DNA from: an uncultured Paracoccaceae bacterium
GTDB lineage: Bacteria; Pseudomonadota; Alphaproteobacteria; Rhodobacterales; Rhodobacteraceae
Assembly: GCA_937924905.1 (NCBI GenBank)
Contig: CALDUK010000021.1
Location: 1-64,000, forward strand
DNA length: 64,000 nucleotides
Reading direction: 5' to 3'
Shown here: positions 53,443 to 63,336 of the stretch, in pieces
Position numbering within the stretch: the first letter of the stretch is position 1
How the letters are laid out: each line of letters begins with the position of its first letter
Translations under genes and position numbers: made by a program
Notes under the pieces: model-generated
Seen by the model: only the letters and a program-made list of their open reading frames with translations
Databases searched by the model: none
Told to the model about the DNA's origin: nothing

Positions 53443-56400
53443 CTATGATTTCGCGGCAGAAATTGTTTTTGCCTCTGCCGCCTTGGTGGCCAGATCACGA
53501 GCGACCGCAAACGCGCCCTGAACACGGTCTTTGGTCTTGGTCCAGTCGCGCCGTACAACAATCTTGTTGTCCTTCACTTTGGCCAGCCCGCGCTGGTCTT
53601 CGATAAAGGCGACCAGTCCGGCCGGATTGGCAAACTTGTCGTTGTGAAACTGGATCGTTCCGCCTTTTGGCCCGGTATCAAGCCGCGCGATGCCAGCCTT
53701 TTTGCATTCGGCTTTGATCCGCACCACCAACAACAGCGTGTTCACTTCCTTTGGCAACGTGCCGAAGCGGTCAATCAATTCGGCGGCAAAGCCTTCAAGT
53801 TCGACCTTTGTTGTCAGCGATGACAGACGCCGGTACAGCCCTAGCCGCACATCAAGATCCGGCACATAGGCTTCGGGGATCAAAACCGGCACGCCCAGGT
53901 TTATCTGTGGGGCCCATTGATCGTCGGCCTGCGACAGGCCTTCCATCTCGCCTGCCTTGATCTTGGCAATCGCCTCTTCCAGCATCGATTGGTACAGCTC
54001 ATAGCCCACCTCGCGGATATGGCCTGACTGTTCTTCGCCCAACAGATTGCCAGCCCCTCGAATATCCAAATCCTGGCTGGCCAAGGCAAACCCGGCCCCC
54101 AGACTGTCGAGCGAGCCCAGAACGCGCAGCCGCTTTTCCGCCTGTGGCGTCAGTTTCACCCGTGGTTTCGTGGTCAGATAGGCATAGGCCCGCGTTTTCG
54201 AGCGCCCGACCCGCCCGCGTATCTGATACAATTGGGCCAGACCAAACATATCGGCCCGATGCACAATCATTGTGTTTGCGGTTGGGATATCCAGACCCGA
54301 TTCGACAATCGTTGTCGCCAGAAGGACATCGAACTTGCCGTCGTAAAAGGCGTTCATTTTCTGATCCAGCTCGCCCGCGGGCATCTGGCCATTCGCGACC
54401 ACGAACGACACCTCGGGCACCTCGCGTTTCAGCCAGTCTTCCAGTTCCGGCAAATCCGCGATACGCGGGGTGACAAAGAACGACTGCCCACCGCGATAAT
54501 GTTCGCGCAGCAAAGCCTCGCGCAGCGTCACCGTATCAAATTCGCTGACATACGTGCGGATCGCCAGACGGTCGACAGGCGGCGTGCCGATGATCGAAAG
54601 ATCGCGTACGCCCGTCAGCGACAATTGCAACGTGCGCGGAATGGGCGTCGCGGTCAGGGTCAGCACGTGAATGTCGGATCGCAGTTCTTTCAGCCGTTCT
54701 TTGTGACCCACACCGAAATGCTGTTCTTCGTCCACGATCAAAAGACCCAGATTGGCAAAGCGCACGCCTTTGGCCAAAACGGCATGGGTGCCGATGACAA
54801 TATCAACCGTGCCGCGCGCCAACCCATCGCGCGCCGCGTCGGCATCTTTCGCCGAGACAAAGCGCGACAATTGCCGAATTTGCACCGGAAACCCACGGAA
54901 CCGTTCCTGAAAACTGGCCGCATGCTGACGCGCCAGCAGCGTTGTGGGCGCAATTACCGCCACCTGCACGCCCGCCATGGCGGCCACAAAGGCGGCGCGC
55001 ATCGCAACCTCGGTCTTGCCGAACCCAACGTCGCCGCAAACCAGCCGGTCCATCGGACGCCCTGCCGCCAGATCGTCGATTGTGTCAGTGATGGCTTTCA
55101 GCTGATCATCGGTTTCTTGATACGGGAACCGGGCCGAAAAACTGTCCCACGCGCCAGGCACCGTGTCCAACACAGGCGCTTTTCGCAAATGCCGTTCGGC
55201 AGCAACCCGGATCAGCTTTTCAGCAATCAGGCGGATACGCTCTTTCAGCTTGGCCTTCTTGGCTTGCCATGCGCCCCCGCCCAACCGGTCCAGCAACCCT
55301 TCTTCGTGCCCATATCGCGACAAAAGCTCGATATTTTCGACCGGCAGGAACAACCGGTCGCCGCCCGCATATTCCAGATGGATGCATTCATGCGGCGCGC
55401 CCAGGGCCTCGACCACCTCAAGCCCCATGTACCGGCCAACACCGTGATCCACATGCACGATCAAATCGCCCGGCGACAGAGATTGTGTTTCGGTCAGAAA
55501 ATTGTCCGCGCGCCGTTTCTTTTTGGGCTGGCGGATCAGGCGGTCGCCGAGAACATCCTGTTCCGATATAACGGTCAGCCCGTCTCGGGTTTCAAACCCA
55601 TGCTCCAGCGACCAGACCGACAGATAGACACCTGTTTCACCGACATCGCGAAACGTGCTGACCGGGCGCGCGCCTTCGATGCCGCTGTCTTCCAAAAGTC
55701 CCTGCAATCGCTCGCGCGCGCCGTCGGAGTAAGACGCCATCAAAACCGGGCCAGCCTTGGACCGCGCTTTGATGTGATCGGCCAAAGCATCGAACAGACT
55801 GACGCTTTCCTGCTGGCGTTCCGGTGCAAATTCGCGCCCCACACGTCCGCCCGCATCAACCACACCCGGTCCCGTCGGCATCGGCAATACGGCGAACTGC
55901 AAAACCCGCTTGCCAGCCAAGGCCGTATCCCAGGCCGCTTCGTCGAAATACAGCGCATCGGGTGGCGCGGGCTTATAAACGCTGTCCACCCGCCCTTTGG
56001 CGGTCATCGCCTCGCGGCGCGCGTCATACTGATCTTCGACCGTTTCCCAACGCGCAATGCGCGCGGCTGTCATCTGATCATCCAGCGCCACGGTCGACCC
56101 CGGCAAATAGTCAAACAGCGTCTCAAGTCTTTCGTGGAAAAACGGCAGCCAATGTTCAATGCCTGCGTGTTTGCGCCCGGCACTGACCGCTTCGTACAAC
56201 GGGTCGTCCGTGCCCGCCGCGCCAAATTCCAGCCGGTAACTTTGCCGAAACCGAGTGATCGCCGGCTCGTCCAGAATGACTTCGGACACCGGCGCCAACT
56301 CAACCACCTCAAGCGCTTCGGTCGTGCGCTGGCTGACCGGGTCAAACCGGCGCGCGCCTTCCAGAACATCGCCAAAGAAATCCAGCCGCACAGGCCCGCC

Positions 56401-56904
56401 GTCGCCAGGTGGGAAAATGTCAATAATGCCGCCCCGGATCGCATAATCGCCAGGTTCAGTGACGGTCGGCGCTTGGACAAATCCCATCCGCACCAGAAAG
56501 GCCCGCAACGCGGCTTCGTCAACGCGGTCGTCGGTGCGCGCGGTAAACGCGGCCTCTTTCAGCAGCGCCCGCGCAGGCAAACGCTGCGTGGCAGCGTTCA
56601 CCGTGGTCAGCAAAATAAACCCGTCTGGCAACCCATGCGCCAGTGCGGCCAGTGTTGCCATCCGCGTAGCCGAGATATCAGCATTCGGTGACACCCGGTC
56701 ATAAGGCAGGCAGTCCCACCCAGGGAGCGTGAACACCGGCACATCAGGCGCCAGAAAGGCCAGCGCTTCGGCCATCGCATTCATGCGTTTGTCGTCGCGC
56801 GCCACATGCGTGACGCTGCCCGTCTTGCGCAACTCGTCCAGCAAAAGCCGGGCATCAAAGCCTTCGGGTGCACCGCCGACGGTTATGGTTTGGAGGGCAG
56901 ACAT
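53443..56904 (-). CDS. mfd: Transcription-repair coupling factor Mfd
   Basis: A 1153-residue DNA translocase that removes stalled RNA polymerase and recruits UvrA. UvrB-homology part at the N terminus (LPGWDCLPYDRVSPNADISATRM), RNA-polymerase-interacting domain with LSPGDLIVHVDHGVGRYMGLE, then the RecG-like helicase motor: Walker A in CGDVGFGKTEVAMRAAF, VDEEQHFGVGHKERLK (motif II), LTATPIPRTLQ and RVGRSKTRAYAYL. A C-terminal domain 7 follows. Start MSALQTITVGG at 56904 is preferred, although no clear ribosome-binding site is visible; an alternative TTG start lies 36 bases upstream. No SOS box is seen in front. Confidence 0.96.
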   Translation of the reverse strand: MSALQTITVGGAPEGFDARLLLDELRKTGSVTHVARDDKRMNAMAEALAFLAPDVPVFTLPGWDCLPYDRVSPNADISATRMATLAALAHGLPDGFILLTTVNAATQRLPARALLKEAAFTARTDDRVDEAALRAFLVRMGFVQAPTVTEPGDYAIRGGIIDIFPPGDGGPVRLDFFGDVLEGARRFDPVSQRTTEALEVVELAPVSEVILDEPAITRFRQSYRLEFGAAGTDDPLYEAVSAGRKHAGIEHWLPFFHERLETLFDYLPGSTVALDDQMTAARIARWETVEDQYDARREAMTAKGRVDSVYKPAPPDALYFDEAAWDTALAGKRVLQFAVLPMPTGPGVVDAGGRVGREFAPERQQESVSLFDALADHIKARSKAGPVLMASYSDGARERLQGLLEDSGIEGARPVSTFRDVGETGVYLSVWSLEHGFETRDGLTVISEQDVLGDRLIRQPKKKRRADNFLTETQSLSPGDLIVHVDHGVGRYMGLEVVEALGAPHECIHLEYAGGDRLFLPVENIELLSRYGHEEGLLDRLGGGAWQAKKAKLKERIRLIAEKLIRVAAERHLRKAPVLDTVPGAWDSFSARFPYQETDDQLKAITDTIDDLAAGRPMDRLVCGDVGFGKTEVAMRAAFVAAMAGVQVAVIAPTTLLARQHAASFQERFRGFPVQIRQLSRFVSAKDADAARDGLARGTVDIVIGTHAVLAKGVRFANLGLLIVDEEQHFGVGHKERLKELRSDIHVLTLTATPIPRTLQLSLTGVRDLSIIGTPPVDRLAIRTYVSEFDTVTLREALLREHYRGGQSFFVTPRIADLPELEDWLKREVPEVSFVVANGQMPAGELDQKMNAFYDGKFDVLLATTIVESGLDIPTANTMIVHRADMFGLAQLYQIRGRVGRSKTRAYAYLTTKPRVKLTPQAEKRLRVLGSLDSLGAGFALASQDLDIRGAGNLLGEEQSGHIREVGYELYQSMLEEAIAKIKAGEMEGLSQADDQWAPQINLGVPVLIPEAYVPDLDVRLGLYRRLSSLTTKVELEGFAAELIDRFGTLPKEVNTLLLVVRIKAECKKAGIARLDTGPKGGTIQFHNDKFANPAGLVAFIEDQRGLAKVKDNKIVVRRDWTKTKDRVQGAFAVARDLATKAAEAKTISAAKS

Positions 56905-56957
56905 GAAGCGGTCAGGTAAAGCCTCTGGCCCGCGTGTCAAGCGCGCGCCACATCGCC

Positions 56958-57482
56958 CTAGAACGGCCCGGTGTAAAGATTGACATACATCCCGTACATC
57001 GCCGCAACAAAGATGGCTGCAACCCCGATCAGCTGCACCACAAACCGATGCCGCAGCAACAGCCCGACAAGGGGATCACCTTCCAACGATTGCGTTTTGA
57101 TCTTGCGCGCCGTGCGCACCGACAATGCGCCCACAAACAGCATCGGTGCCGCCAGCAGGAACACCGCTTGGGCGAATTCAATATCATAGACAAATGCAAT
57201 GATCGCCAGCGTTGTCACAAAAGCCGACCCGAACAGCGCAATCCAAACGCCCGAGACATCATAGATATAGAGAATGCGGTTCACATTCACCCGCGTCAGG
57301 TCGTGCAAATCCACCATCGCACTGTCTGGCGTGCGGCGGCGGGCGCGCAGGATGGCATCATACGGAATGCCCAAAACCCAGTGCGAGACCGAAGACCACA
57401 GCACAGCAAGGCCGATCCAATACCAAAGGTTTGAAAACGACCGAAGATCAATGACTTCGAAGACGGAATCGTACCAATCCAC
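56958..57482 (-). CDS. Four-helix membrane protein, annotated elsewhere as component of SufBCD complex
   Basis: A 174-residue protein with four hydrophobic stretches: NLWYWIGLAVLWSSVSHWVLG, IALFGSAFVTTLAIIAFVY, AQAVFLLAAPMLFVGAL and VVQLIGVAAIFVAAMYGMYV. Similar roseobacter proteins carry the label component of SufBCD complex, but no suf gene is near and nothing in the sequence supports iron-sulfur assembly, so I treat the function as unknown. The start is a GTG at 57482, giving VDWYDSVFEVIDLRSFSN, which looks like the natural N terminus; GGGG lies just upstream. It is divergent from hemB and 53 bases upstream of mfd on the same strand. Confidence 0.65.
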   Translation of the reverse strand: MDWYDSVFEVIDLRSFSNLWYWIGLAVLWSSVSHWVLGIPYDAILRARRRTPDSAMVDLHDLTRVNVNRILYIYDVSGVWIALFGSAFVTTLAIIAFVYDIEFAQAVFLLAAPMLFVGALSVRTARKIKTQSLEGDPLVGLLLRHRFVVQLIGVAAIFVAAMYGMYVNLYTGPF

Positions 57483-57598
57483 GCGGGGCCCCAGTTCTTT
57501 GCGCCTTGAGACACTAGAGAATGGTCTGGCCCTTGACCAGCCTGCGGCCGTCGCGCTACCGCAATTGCAGGCGCATGTGTGCATAAAGGCTGCAATTG

Positions 57599-58588
57599 AT
57601 GACGACAGGTTCCTTTCCGGCAACGCGGTTTCGCCGCACGAAACGCACCGACGCGCTCCGCCGTCTAGTGCGCGAAACGTCGCTTAGCGTGGATGACCTG
57701 ATCTGGCCGATCTTCATCCGCGAAGGCGAAGACGACGAAACGCCCGTGCCGTCGATGCCCGGCGTGTCGCGGCTGACCCCCGATCGCGCGGTCAAAGCGG
57801 CTGAAATGGCGGCAGGGCTGGGCATTCCCGCGATATGCCTCTTTCCCTATATCGACACAGCACTCAAGACCGAGCTTTGCGAAGAAGCCTGGAACCCCGA
57901 CAACCTTTCAAACCGCGTCACCCGCGCCATCAAGGCAGCTGTGCCCGACATCGCGATTATGACCGATGTGGCGCTGGACCCTTACAACATCAACGGCCAC
58001 GACGGCATCGTTCGCGACGGTGTCATTCTGAACGACGAAAGCGTCGCGGCCCTGGTCAAGATGACGCTGGCCCAGGCCGATGCAGGCGCTGACATCATCG
58101 GCCCAAGTGACATGATGGATGGTCGCATCAATGCGATGCGCCAAGCGCTTGAAAATGCGGGGCATAAAGATGTTTGCATCCTGTCCTATGCCGCAAAATA
58201 TGCCAGCGCCTTTTACGGGCCGTTCCGCGATGCGGTCGGTGCGTCCGGGCTGCTGACCGGCGACAAGAAAACCTATCAGATGGACCCCGGAAATACAGAC
58301 GAGGCCTTGCGCCTTGTCGAACGTGATCTGCGCGAAGGGGCGGATATGGTGATGGTCAAACCCGGCATGCCCTATCTGGACATCTGCCGCCGCGTCTCGG
58401 ACGCGTTCGGCGCGCCTGTCGCCGCCTATCAGGTCTCGGGGGAATATGCGATGATCAAGGCCGCTGCCGAAAATGGCTGGCTTGATGGCGAAATGGCAAT
58501 GTTCGAAAGCCTTCTGGCGTTCAAGCGCGCCGGGTGCGACGCCATCCTGACGTATTTCGCCGTCGATGTCGCCCGTGCGCTGCTTTAA
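57599..58588 (+). CDS. hemB: Delta-aminolevulinic acid dehydratase (porphobilinogen synthase)
   Basis: A 329-residue HemB, which joins two 5-aminolevulinate molecules to porphobilinogen for heme and, where present, bacteriochlorophyll. The two Schiff-base lysines are Lys 200 (SYAAKYASAF) and Lys 254 (MVKPGMPYLD). The metal loop (residues 123-136) is DVALDPYNINGHDG: the three Cys zinc ligands of E. coli (DTCFCEYTSHGHCG) are Ala, Asp and Asp, so zinc in the active site is not expected. AAAGG lies nine bases upstream of the ATG; a TTG one codon earlier is a less likely start. Confidence 0.96.
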   Translation: MTTGSFPATRFRRTKRTDALRRLVRETSLSVDDLIWPIFIREGEDDETPVPSMPGVSRLTPDRAVKAAEMAAGLGIPAICLFPYIDTALKTELCEEAWNPDNLSNRVTRAIKAAVPDIAIMTDVALDPYNINGHDGIVRDGVILNDESVAALVKMTLAQADAGADIIGPSDMMDGRINAMRQALENAGHKDVCILSYAAKYASAFYGPFRDAVGASGLLTGDKKTYQMDPGNTDEALRLVERDLREGADMVMVKPGMPYLDICRRVSDAFGAPVAAYQVSGEYAMIKAAAENGWLDGEMAMFESLLAFKRAGCDAILTYFAVDVARALL

Positions 58589-58620
58589 GGTTTAGGTGAC
58601 ATTTCGACTTCTAATCCATT

Positions 58621-58636
58621 GTTTCGCATGCGAAAC
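58621..58636. promoter_or_regulatory. Perfect 16-bp palindrome GTTTCGCATGCGAAAC before mtnA
   Basis: The 16 bases equal their own reverse complement and lie between hemB and mtnA, followed by TTTTG. As RNA they can form a 6-bp stem with a CATG loop plus a short T run, a weak hemB terminator. As DNA they fit a dimeric repressor site. The position 17 bases before the mtnA ATG would let a bound protein block mtnA. Confidence 0.5.
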
Positions 58637-58653
58637 TTTTGAAGGAGGCTTTG

Positions 58654-59730
58654 ATGAAGGTAAACGGCAAACCCTACCGTTCAATTTGGGACGAAGACGG
58701 TCTGGTCAAGGTGATCGACCAACGCTGGTTGCCGCATGACTTTCGCATCGCCACGCTGATCGATCTGGACGGTTTCGCAACCGCCATCCGCGATATGTGG
58801 GTGCGTGGTGCGCCCCTGATTGGCGCGACAGCGGCTTACGGCATGGCCCATGCGATGACGACATCCCCGACCGATACCACGCTGACCGCCGCCTATGACA
58901 GGCTGATCGACACCCGCCCGACGGCCATCAACCTGAAATGGGCGCTCGACCGGTGCCGCGCGACGCTGAGCGACACGCCCGAACCCCAGCGTGCCGCAAC
59001 CGCCTTGACACTGGCCCGCGCCATTGCTGACGAAGATGTCGAAATCAACCGCAGGATTGGCGAATACGGCTTTGAAATCATAGAGAAGATCGCGGCTCAA
59101 AAACAGCCGGGTGACCCTGTTCGTCTGCTGACCCACTGCAACGCGGGCTGGATCGCAACGGTCGATTGGGGCACCGCGACATCGCCAATGTATCAGGCCG
59201 CCGACAAAGGCATCGACCTGCATGTCTGGGTCGACGAAACCCGGCCGCGCAACCAAGGCGCATTGACGTCGTGGGAGCTTGGCAGTCACGGCATTTCGCA
59301 CAGTTATATCACCGACAATGCCGGGGGGCATCTGATGCAGCACGGTTTGGTCGATATGGTCATCACTGGCACCGACCGCACAACCGCCACCGGCGATGTC
59401 TGCAACAAGATCGGCACCTATCTGAAAGCGCTGGCCGCCCATGACAATGGCGTGCCGTTCTATGTTGCGCTGCCCTCGCCCACAATTGACTGGACCGTGT
59501 CCGACGGCATCCGTGACATCCCCATCGAAGACCGCGACCCGCGCGAGGTCAGCCATGTCTTGGGCACCGGCCCGAATGGCATTGACAGCGTCCGCGTCAC
59601 CCCGCCCGACAGCCCGGTCGCCAACCCCGCCTTCGATGTCACGCCCGCGCGTCTTGTGACCGGGCTGATCACCGAACGCGGCGTCGTGGCGCCGCATGAC
59701 TTGAAATCCCTATTCCCCGAGCACGCATGA
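58654..59730 (+). CDS. mtnA: S-methyl-5-thioribose-1-phosphate isomerase
   Basis: A 358-residue aldose-ketose isomerase that converts methylthioribose-1-phosphate to methylthioribulose-1-phosphate in the methionine salvage pathway. It has the MtnA marks [21 protein letters not shown], the catalytic Cys in [15 protein letters not shown] and the catalytic Asp in [21 protein letters not shown]. The sequence around these residues differs somewhat from the usual (NAGxLAT, GADRI), so a related pentose-phosphate isomerase role is possible. ATG 58654 has AAGGAGG with five bases spacing. No mtnB, C, K or P is next to it. Confidence 0.85.
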   Translation: MKVNGKPYRSIWDEDGLVKVIDQRWLPHDFRIATLIDLDGFATAIRDMWVRGAPLIGATAAYGMAHAMTTSPTDTTLTAAYDRLIDTRPTAINLKWALDRCRATLSDTPEPQRAATALTLARAIADEDVEINRRIGEYGFEIIEKIAAQKQPGDPVRLLTHCNAGWIATVDWGTATSPMYQAADKGIDLHVWVDETRPRNQGALTSWELGSHGISHSYITDNAGGHLMQHGLVDMVITGTDRTTATGDVCNKIGTYLKALAAHDNGVPFYVALPSPTIDWTVSDGIRDIPIEDRDPREVSHVLGTGPNGIDSVRVTPPDSPVANPAFDVTPARLVTGLITERGVVAPHDLKSLFPEHA

Positions 59731-60605
59731 ACACTATTGCCACATTGGCCGCTGGCCCGCTTAAAATCGAAACCTGGGCCCTTGGCGCCCGCCTGAACGG
59801 CGTCTGGTTTCAGGACCAAGGCAACCTGACCGAAGGCTCTGCATCTTTGGACGAAGCCCTTGGGCCCAAGAAATACAACGGCGCGGTTGTCGGCCCTGTC
59901 GCGAACCGGATTGCAGGCGGCAAGGCGACGCTGGCTGGCGTTGCCCATACGTTTGAGACGAATGAAAACGGCATCTCGACACTGCATTCCGGGACAGATG
60001 GCCTGCACGCCCAAACCTGGGACATTCGCGCCCAGACCGAAACCTCGGTCACCTTTGCGGTGACCCTGCCAGCCGGGCTGGGCGGCTTTCCCGGCAACCG
60101 GACCTGCCTTGCGACATATGACCTGACCGAAACCACGCTTGGCCTGACCTTCGAGGCCGTGACCGACGCGCCAACCTGGATGAACCTGGCCTTGCACCCT
60201 TATTGGCGCTTGTCCGAACAAGGGCGCACGGGCATGCGCATTGCCGTGGGCGCAGACACCTATTTGCCGGTGGATGACACCAAAATCCCCACAGGTGACC
60301 AAGCCTCCGTTGACAGCACAATCTTCGATCTGCGCCAATTGACGAAAGCCAGCGGCGAGATTGACCACAACCTTTGCCTGACCCCGGGCGACGCCGCTGT
60401 CACGCTGACCGGCGATGACGGGCTGCGCCTTGAGATCACGACCGATGCGCCCGGTGTGCAAATCTATTCCGGCAAGCCCTTTGGTATTGCCGTCGAACCC
60501 CAGCACTGGCCCGACGCCATGCATCATCCGTCTTTTCCCAGCATCGTTTTGCGCCCGGGTCAGACCTATCGACAACGAAGCACCTACACCTTCTCGCGCG
60601 ACTAG
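59727..60605 (+). CDS. Aldose 1-epimerase (galactose mutarotase family)
   Basis: A 292-residue epimerase of the GalM family. It holds [18 protein letters not shown] (early substrate-site Arg), [15 protein letters not shown] (His), [13 protein letters not shown] (second His) and a C-terminal Glu in [11 protein letters not shown]. It interconverts alpha and beta anomers of aldoses. Its start overlaps the mtnA stop by four bases (ATGA), so the two are coupled; the reason for joining a thioribose and a sugar epimerase is not obvious, but both act at an anomeric carbon. No signal peptide is seen. Confidence 0.88.
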   Translation: MNTIATLAAGPLKIETWALGARLNGVWFQDQGNLTEGSASLDEALGPKKYNGAVVGPVANRIAGGKATLAGVAHTFETNENGISTLHSGTDGLHAQTWDIRAQTETSVTFAVTLPAGLGGFPGNRTCLATYDLTETTLGLTFEAVTDAPTWMNLALHPYWRLSEQGRTGMRIAVGADTYLPVDDTKIPTGDQASVDSTIFDLRQLTKASGEIDHNLCLTPGDAAVTLTGDDGLRLEITTDAPGVQIYSGKPFGIAVEPQHWPDAMHHPSFPSIVLRPGQTYRQRSTYTFSRD

Positions 60606-60622
60606 GGTAAAACGCCCGCGTC

Positions 60623-61384
60623 ATGCTTAAAACCCGGATCATCCCCTGCCTTGATGTCGCCGATGGGCGCGTTGTGAAAGGCGTCAACTTCGTCGATCTG
60701 GTCGACGCGGGCGACCCAGTCGAAGCCGCGATTGCCTATGATGCCGCGGGCGCGGACGAGCTGTGTTTTCTCGACATTCAGGCCACCCATGAAAATCGCG
60801 GCACCATGTATGATCTGGCCCGTCGCACGGCCGAGCACTGTTTTATGCCGCTGACTGTTGGTGGCGGGGTGCGCACCACGGAAGATGTGCGCGCGCTTCT
60901 TTTGGCCGGGGCGGACAAAGTCAGTTTCAACTCGGCCGCCGTTGCCGACCCAAATGTGGTTGCGCGCGCTGCTGACAAGTTCGGCGCACAATGCATCGTC
61001 GTGGCGATTGACGCCAAAACCGTGGAACCCGGACGTTGGGAAATATTCACCCATGGTGGTCGCCGCGAAACCGGGATTGACGCTGTCGAATTTGCCCGCA
61101 CCGTCGAAGCCAGGGGCGCGGGCGAAATTCTGTTAACCTCGATGGATCGTGACGGCACGCGCGCGGGGTTCAACCTGCCTCTGACGCGCGCGATATCCGA
61201 TGCCGTGGGCATTCCCGTGATTGCCTCGGGCGGGGTCGGCACGCTGGATCATCTGGTGGAAGGCGTGACCGAGGGGCGTGCAAGCGCTGTGCTGGCCGCG
61301 TCGATCTTTCACTTTGGCGATTTTACCATTGGCGAAGCCAAAGCCCATATGGCCGCAGCCGGTATCCCGATGAGGATGACATGA
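60623..61384 (+). CDS. hisF: Imidazole glycerol phosphate synthase cyclase subunit HisF
   Basis: A 253-residue TIM-barrel cyclase that with HisH converts PRFAR to imidazole glycerol phosphate and AICAR in histidine synthesis. Both catalytic aspartates are visible: Asp 11 in [14 protein letters not shown] and the second in VVAIDAKT; phosphate sites are in [11 protein letters not shown] and [12 protein letters not shown]. Length is standard. The stop overlaps the hisE start (ATGA). hisH and hisA are not in the window. Confidence 0.97.
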   Translation: MLKTRIIPCLDVADGRVVKGVNFVDLVDAGDPVEAAIAYDAAGADELCFLDIQATHENRGTMYDLARRTAEHCFMPLTVGGGVRTTEDVRALLLAGADKVSFNSAAVADPNVVARAADKFGAQCIVVAIDAKTVEPGRWEIFTHGGRRETGIDAVEFARTVEARGAGEILLTSMDRDGTRAGFNLPLTRAISDAVGIPVIASGGVGTLDHLVEGVTEGRASAVLAASIFHFGDFTIGEAKAHMAAAGIPMRMT

Positions 61385-61692
61385 CAGATGTGCTGACCCG
61401 GCTTGCCGCAACGATTGACGCGCGAAAAGGCGCGGATCCGGACATGTCCTGGACCGCCAGATTGCTGGCCAAAGGCCCCGAAAAAGCCGCTGAAAAGTTC
61501 GGCGAAGAAGCGGTCGAGGCGATTGTCGAAGCGGTCAAGGGTGACAAAGCCCGTCTGACCGCCGAAGCCGCGGATGTGCTGTATCACCTGCTGGTTATGC
61601 TGGCCGCCCGCGATGTGACGCTGGATCAGGTCATGGACGAACTGGAACGGCGCGAAGGGCTGTCGGGCCTGGATGAAAAAGCGTCCCGCTGA
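61381..61692 (+). CDS. hisE: Phosphoribosyl-ATP pyrophosphatase HisE
   Basis: A 103-residue all-helical enzyme that hydrolyses phosphoribosyl-ATP to phosphoribosyl-AMP in histidine synthesis. The MazG-like metal-binding pattern is visible: [17 protein letters not shown] and [18 protein letters not shown]. It is separate from the HisI cyclohydrolase, as usual in alphaproteobacteria. It starts within the hisF stop. Its end is 14 bases from the cheD stop, convergent. Confidence 0.95.
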   Translation: MTDVLTRLAATIDARKGADPDMSWTARLLAKGPEKAAEKFGEEAVEAIVEAVKGDKARLTAEAADVLYHLLVMLAARDVTLDQVMDELERREGLSGLDEKASR

Positions 61693-61706
61693 CCCGCGCC
61701 CGGTCG

Positions 61707-62207
61707 TCAGAACAGATCCACATCATTGCCGACAGGGGCTGGCACCGGTTTTGGCGCAGGCGCTTCTTCTTTCACCAGCTTCATTTGCGCCTGACCGTTC
61801 GCGGGCCAAAACCGCAAACGTCGCGCTTTGTCACCACCCAGACTTTCGGCATCGCAAGGTATGCCTTCAGATCGCAGATAGTCGCGGCCAAACTCGGCAT
61901 TGCGCTGGCCAATATCGGTGCGCCCGCCCAGCATGGAACTGCCGCCGAAAATCTTGGCGCGCAACCGGGGACGCAGCGCGCCCAGCGGCATCATCCGGTT
62001 GATCAGCAAATCCATATCAACCGCGCCTTCGGACAACGAGTTCCCGCCACTGCGCGCATCCGGCAACAAAAGATGGTTCATCCCCCCCACACGCGCTTCG
62101 GGATCCCAAAGACAGATTGAGATGCAGGACCCCAGAATGGTCGTGATAATCATTTCGGGTTCGCGACCAACGGCATGCTGGCCTTGGGTGATGTAAACCA
62201 AACTCAT
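61707..62207 (-). CDS. cheD: Chemoreceptor glutamine deamidase CheD
   Basis: A 166-residue CheD that deamidates glutamines of chemoreceptors. The catalytic Cys 28 is in TTILGSCISICLWD and His 45 in GGMNHLLLPD; RAKIFGGSSML follows. The family core ends near residue 145; then comes a Pro/Ala linker (EEAPAPKPVPAP) and the last five residues DVDLF. It overlaps cheB by four bases (ATGA). In rhizobia cheD is in the main che operon; here it is 28.6 kb away from the end of that operon, on the opposite strand. Confidence 0.95.
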   Translation of the reverse strand: MSLVYITQGQHAVGREPEMIITTILGSCISICLWDPEARVGGMNHLLLPDARSGGNSLSEGAVDMDLLINRMMPLGALRPRLRAKIFGGSSMLGGRTDIGQRNAEFGRDYLRSEGIPCDAESLGGDKARRLRFWPANGQAQMKLVKEEAPAPKPVPAPVGNDVDLF

Positions 62208-63268
62208 GTCACTCTTTCCTCGCTTGTGCGGGCGGTTTGCGCCAGAATGCGCGGGCCGATTTCTGAAAGCGTCGCCACATCGACCGCCGCGCCCAGGTTG
62301 CGCGCCGCCCGCGGCATGCCGTCGATCACCGAGGACGCGCTGTCTTGCGCCAATGTGTAAGCCCCCGCTTCGCGCAGAACCAACATTGCATCAGCCCCAT
62401 CGCGGCCCATGCCCGTCAAGATGACGCTGACCATTTGCGGCGCATGCGGCAGGGCTGACAGGAACAACTGATTGACCGCAGGCACATAGGGTTCCGTCCC
62501 TTCGCTGGGCACATGTTCAACCCGCAGCCTGTCGTGGCGCGCAAACCGGGTGTGGTGGTCACCACCGGGCGCCAGCATTACTTTCCCCGGGGCCAGTGCT
62601 GCGCCGTCTGTGGCAAGCCGCACGTCTGGCTGGCAGTTTTTATTCAGCCGTGACGCAAAGCTTTCCAAAAACGTGGCAGGCATATGCTGGGCAATCAGCG
62701 TTGGCGGGCAGTCGCGCGGGAACGTGGCCAGTACTGTCAAAAGCGCATCAACCCCGCCGGTTGAACTGCCAATAGCCACGACTTTGCCATTCCAGCGAAA
62801 AGACGGGGCGACAGGCGCATCCCCGACGACGATTGGCGCGGGACGCCGCGACCGGACGTTGCTGTTGGCCGCCATCAGGACGGTGTCGATTAGATCGGTT
62901 GCCCGGTTCTGTTTGCGCAGCTGGCCCAGATCAACACATTCGACCGCACCCAGCGCAAGCGCTTTCACCGCCTCGTTGCTTTTTTCCGTCGTCCGCGTCG
63001 ACACCATCACCACCGGCATCGGGCGAAGCTTCATCAGCTTTTCCAGAAATTCCAGACCGCTCATCCGCGGCATGACGACATCAAGGGTGATAACATCGGG
63101 ATTGGTCGATCGGATCAGCGTGCGCGCCTCATAAGGGTCGCCCGCTTCGCCAACAATTTCAATTCTGGGTGACGCGCTTAGCATCGAACGGATCAGCGCG
63201 CGGACCGACCGCGTGTCGTCAACGATGCAGACCCGTGTCGGGCGCGTAAGTGAGGATCGCTCAAGCAT
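62204..63268 (-). CDS. cheB: Chemotaxis methylesterase/glutaminase CheB
   Basis: A 354-residue CheB. Receiver domain: VCIVDDTRSVRALIRSML, phosphoacceptor Asp 63 in VITLDVVMPRMSG. Catalytic domain: VAIGSSTGGVDALL (Ser), IAQHMPATFLESFASRLN (His) and VILTGMGRDGADAM (Asp). It demethylates receptors after phosphorylation by CheA. The start at 63268 (MLERSSLTRP) is preferred; GTG at 63292 is an alternative and no strong ribosome-binding site precedes either. It heads cheB-cheD, following the Hint-like gene by 68 bases. Confidence 0.95.
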   Translation of the reverse strand: MLERSSLTRPTRVCIVDDTRSVRALIRSMLSASPRIEIVGEAGDPYEARTLIRSTNPDVITLDVVMPRMSGLEFLEKLMKLRPMPVVMVSTRTTEKSNEAVKALALGAVECVDLGQLRKQNRATDLIDTVLMAANSNVRSRRPAPIVVGDAPVAPSFRWNGKVVAIGSSTGGVDALLTVLATFPRDCPPTLIAQHMPATFLESFASRLNKNCQPDVRLATDGAALAPGKVMLAPGGDHHTRFARHDRLRVEHVPSEGTEPYVPAVNQLFLSALPHAPQMVSVILTGMGRDGADAMLVLREAGAYTLAQDSASSVIDGMPRAARNLGAAVDVATLSEIGPRILAQTARTSEERVT

Positions 63269-63336
63269 GAAAGTCGCCGGTGAAACTTGCACCGGTGATC
63301 TTTCATACGCGGCTTAAAAAACGGTTGATCCCGGTC

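Noticed and set aside
54232..56691. Very long open frame (over 800 codons) on the plus strand opposite mfd
   Set aside because: It lies fully antisense to a clear Mfd, its translation is Arg/Gln/His-rich without any motif, and such frames arise from the codon bias of GC-rich genes.
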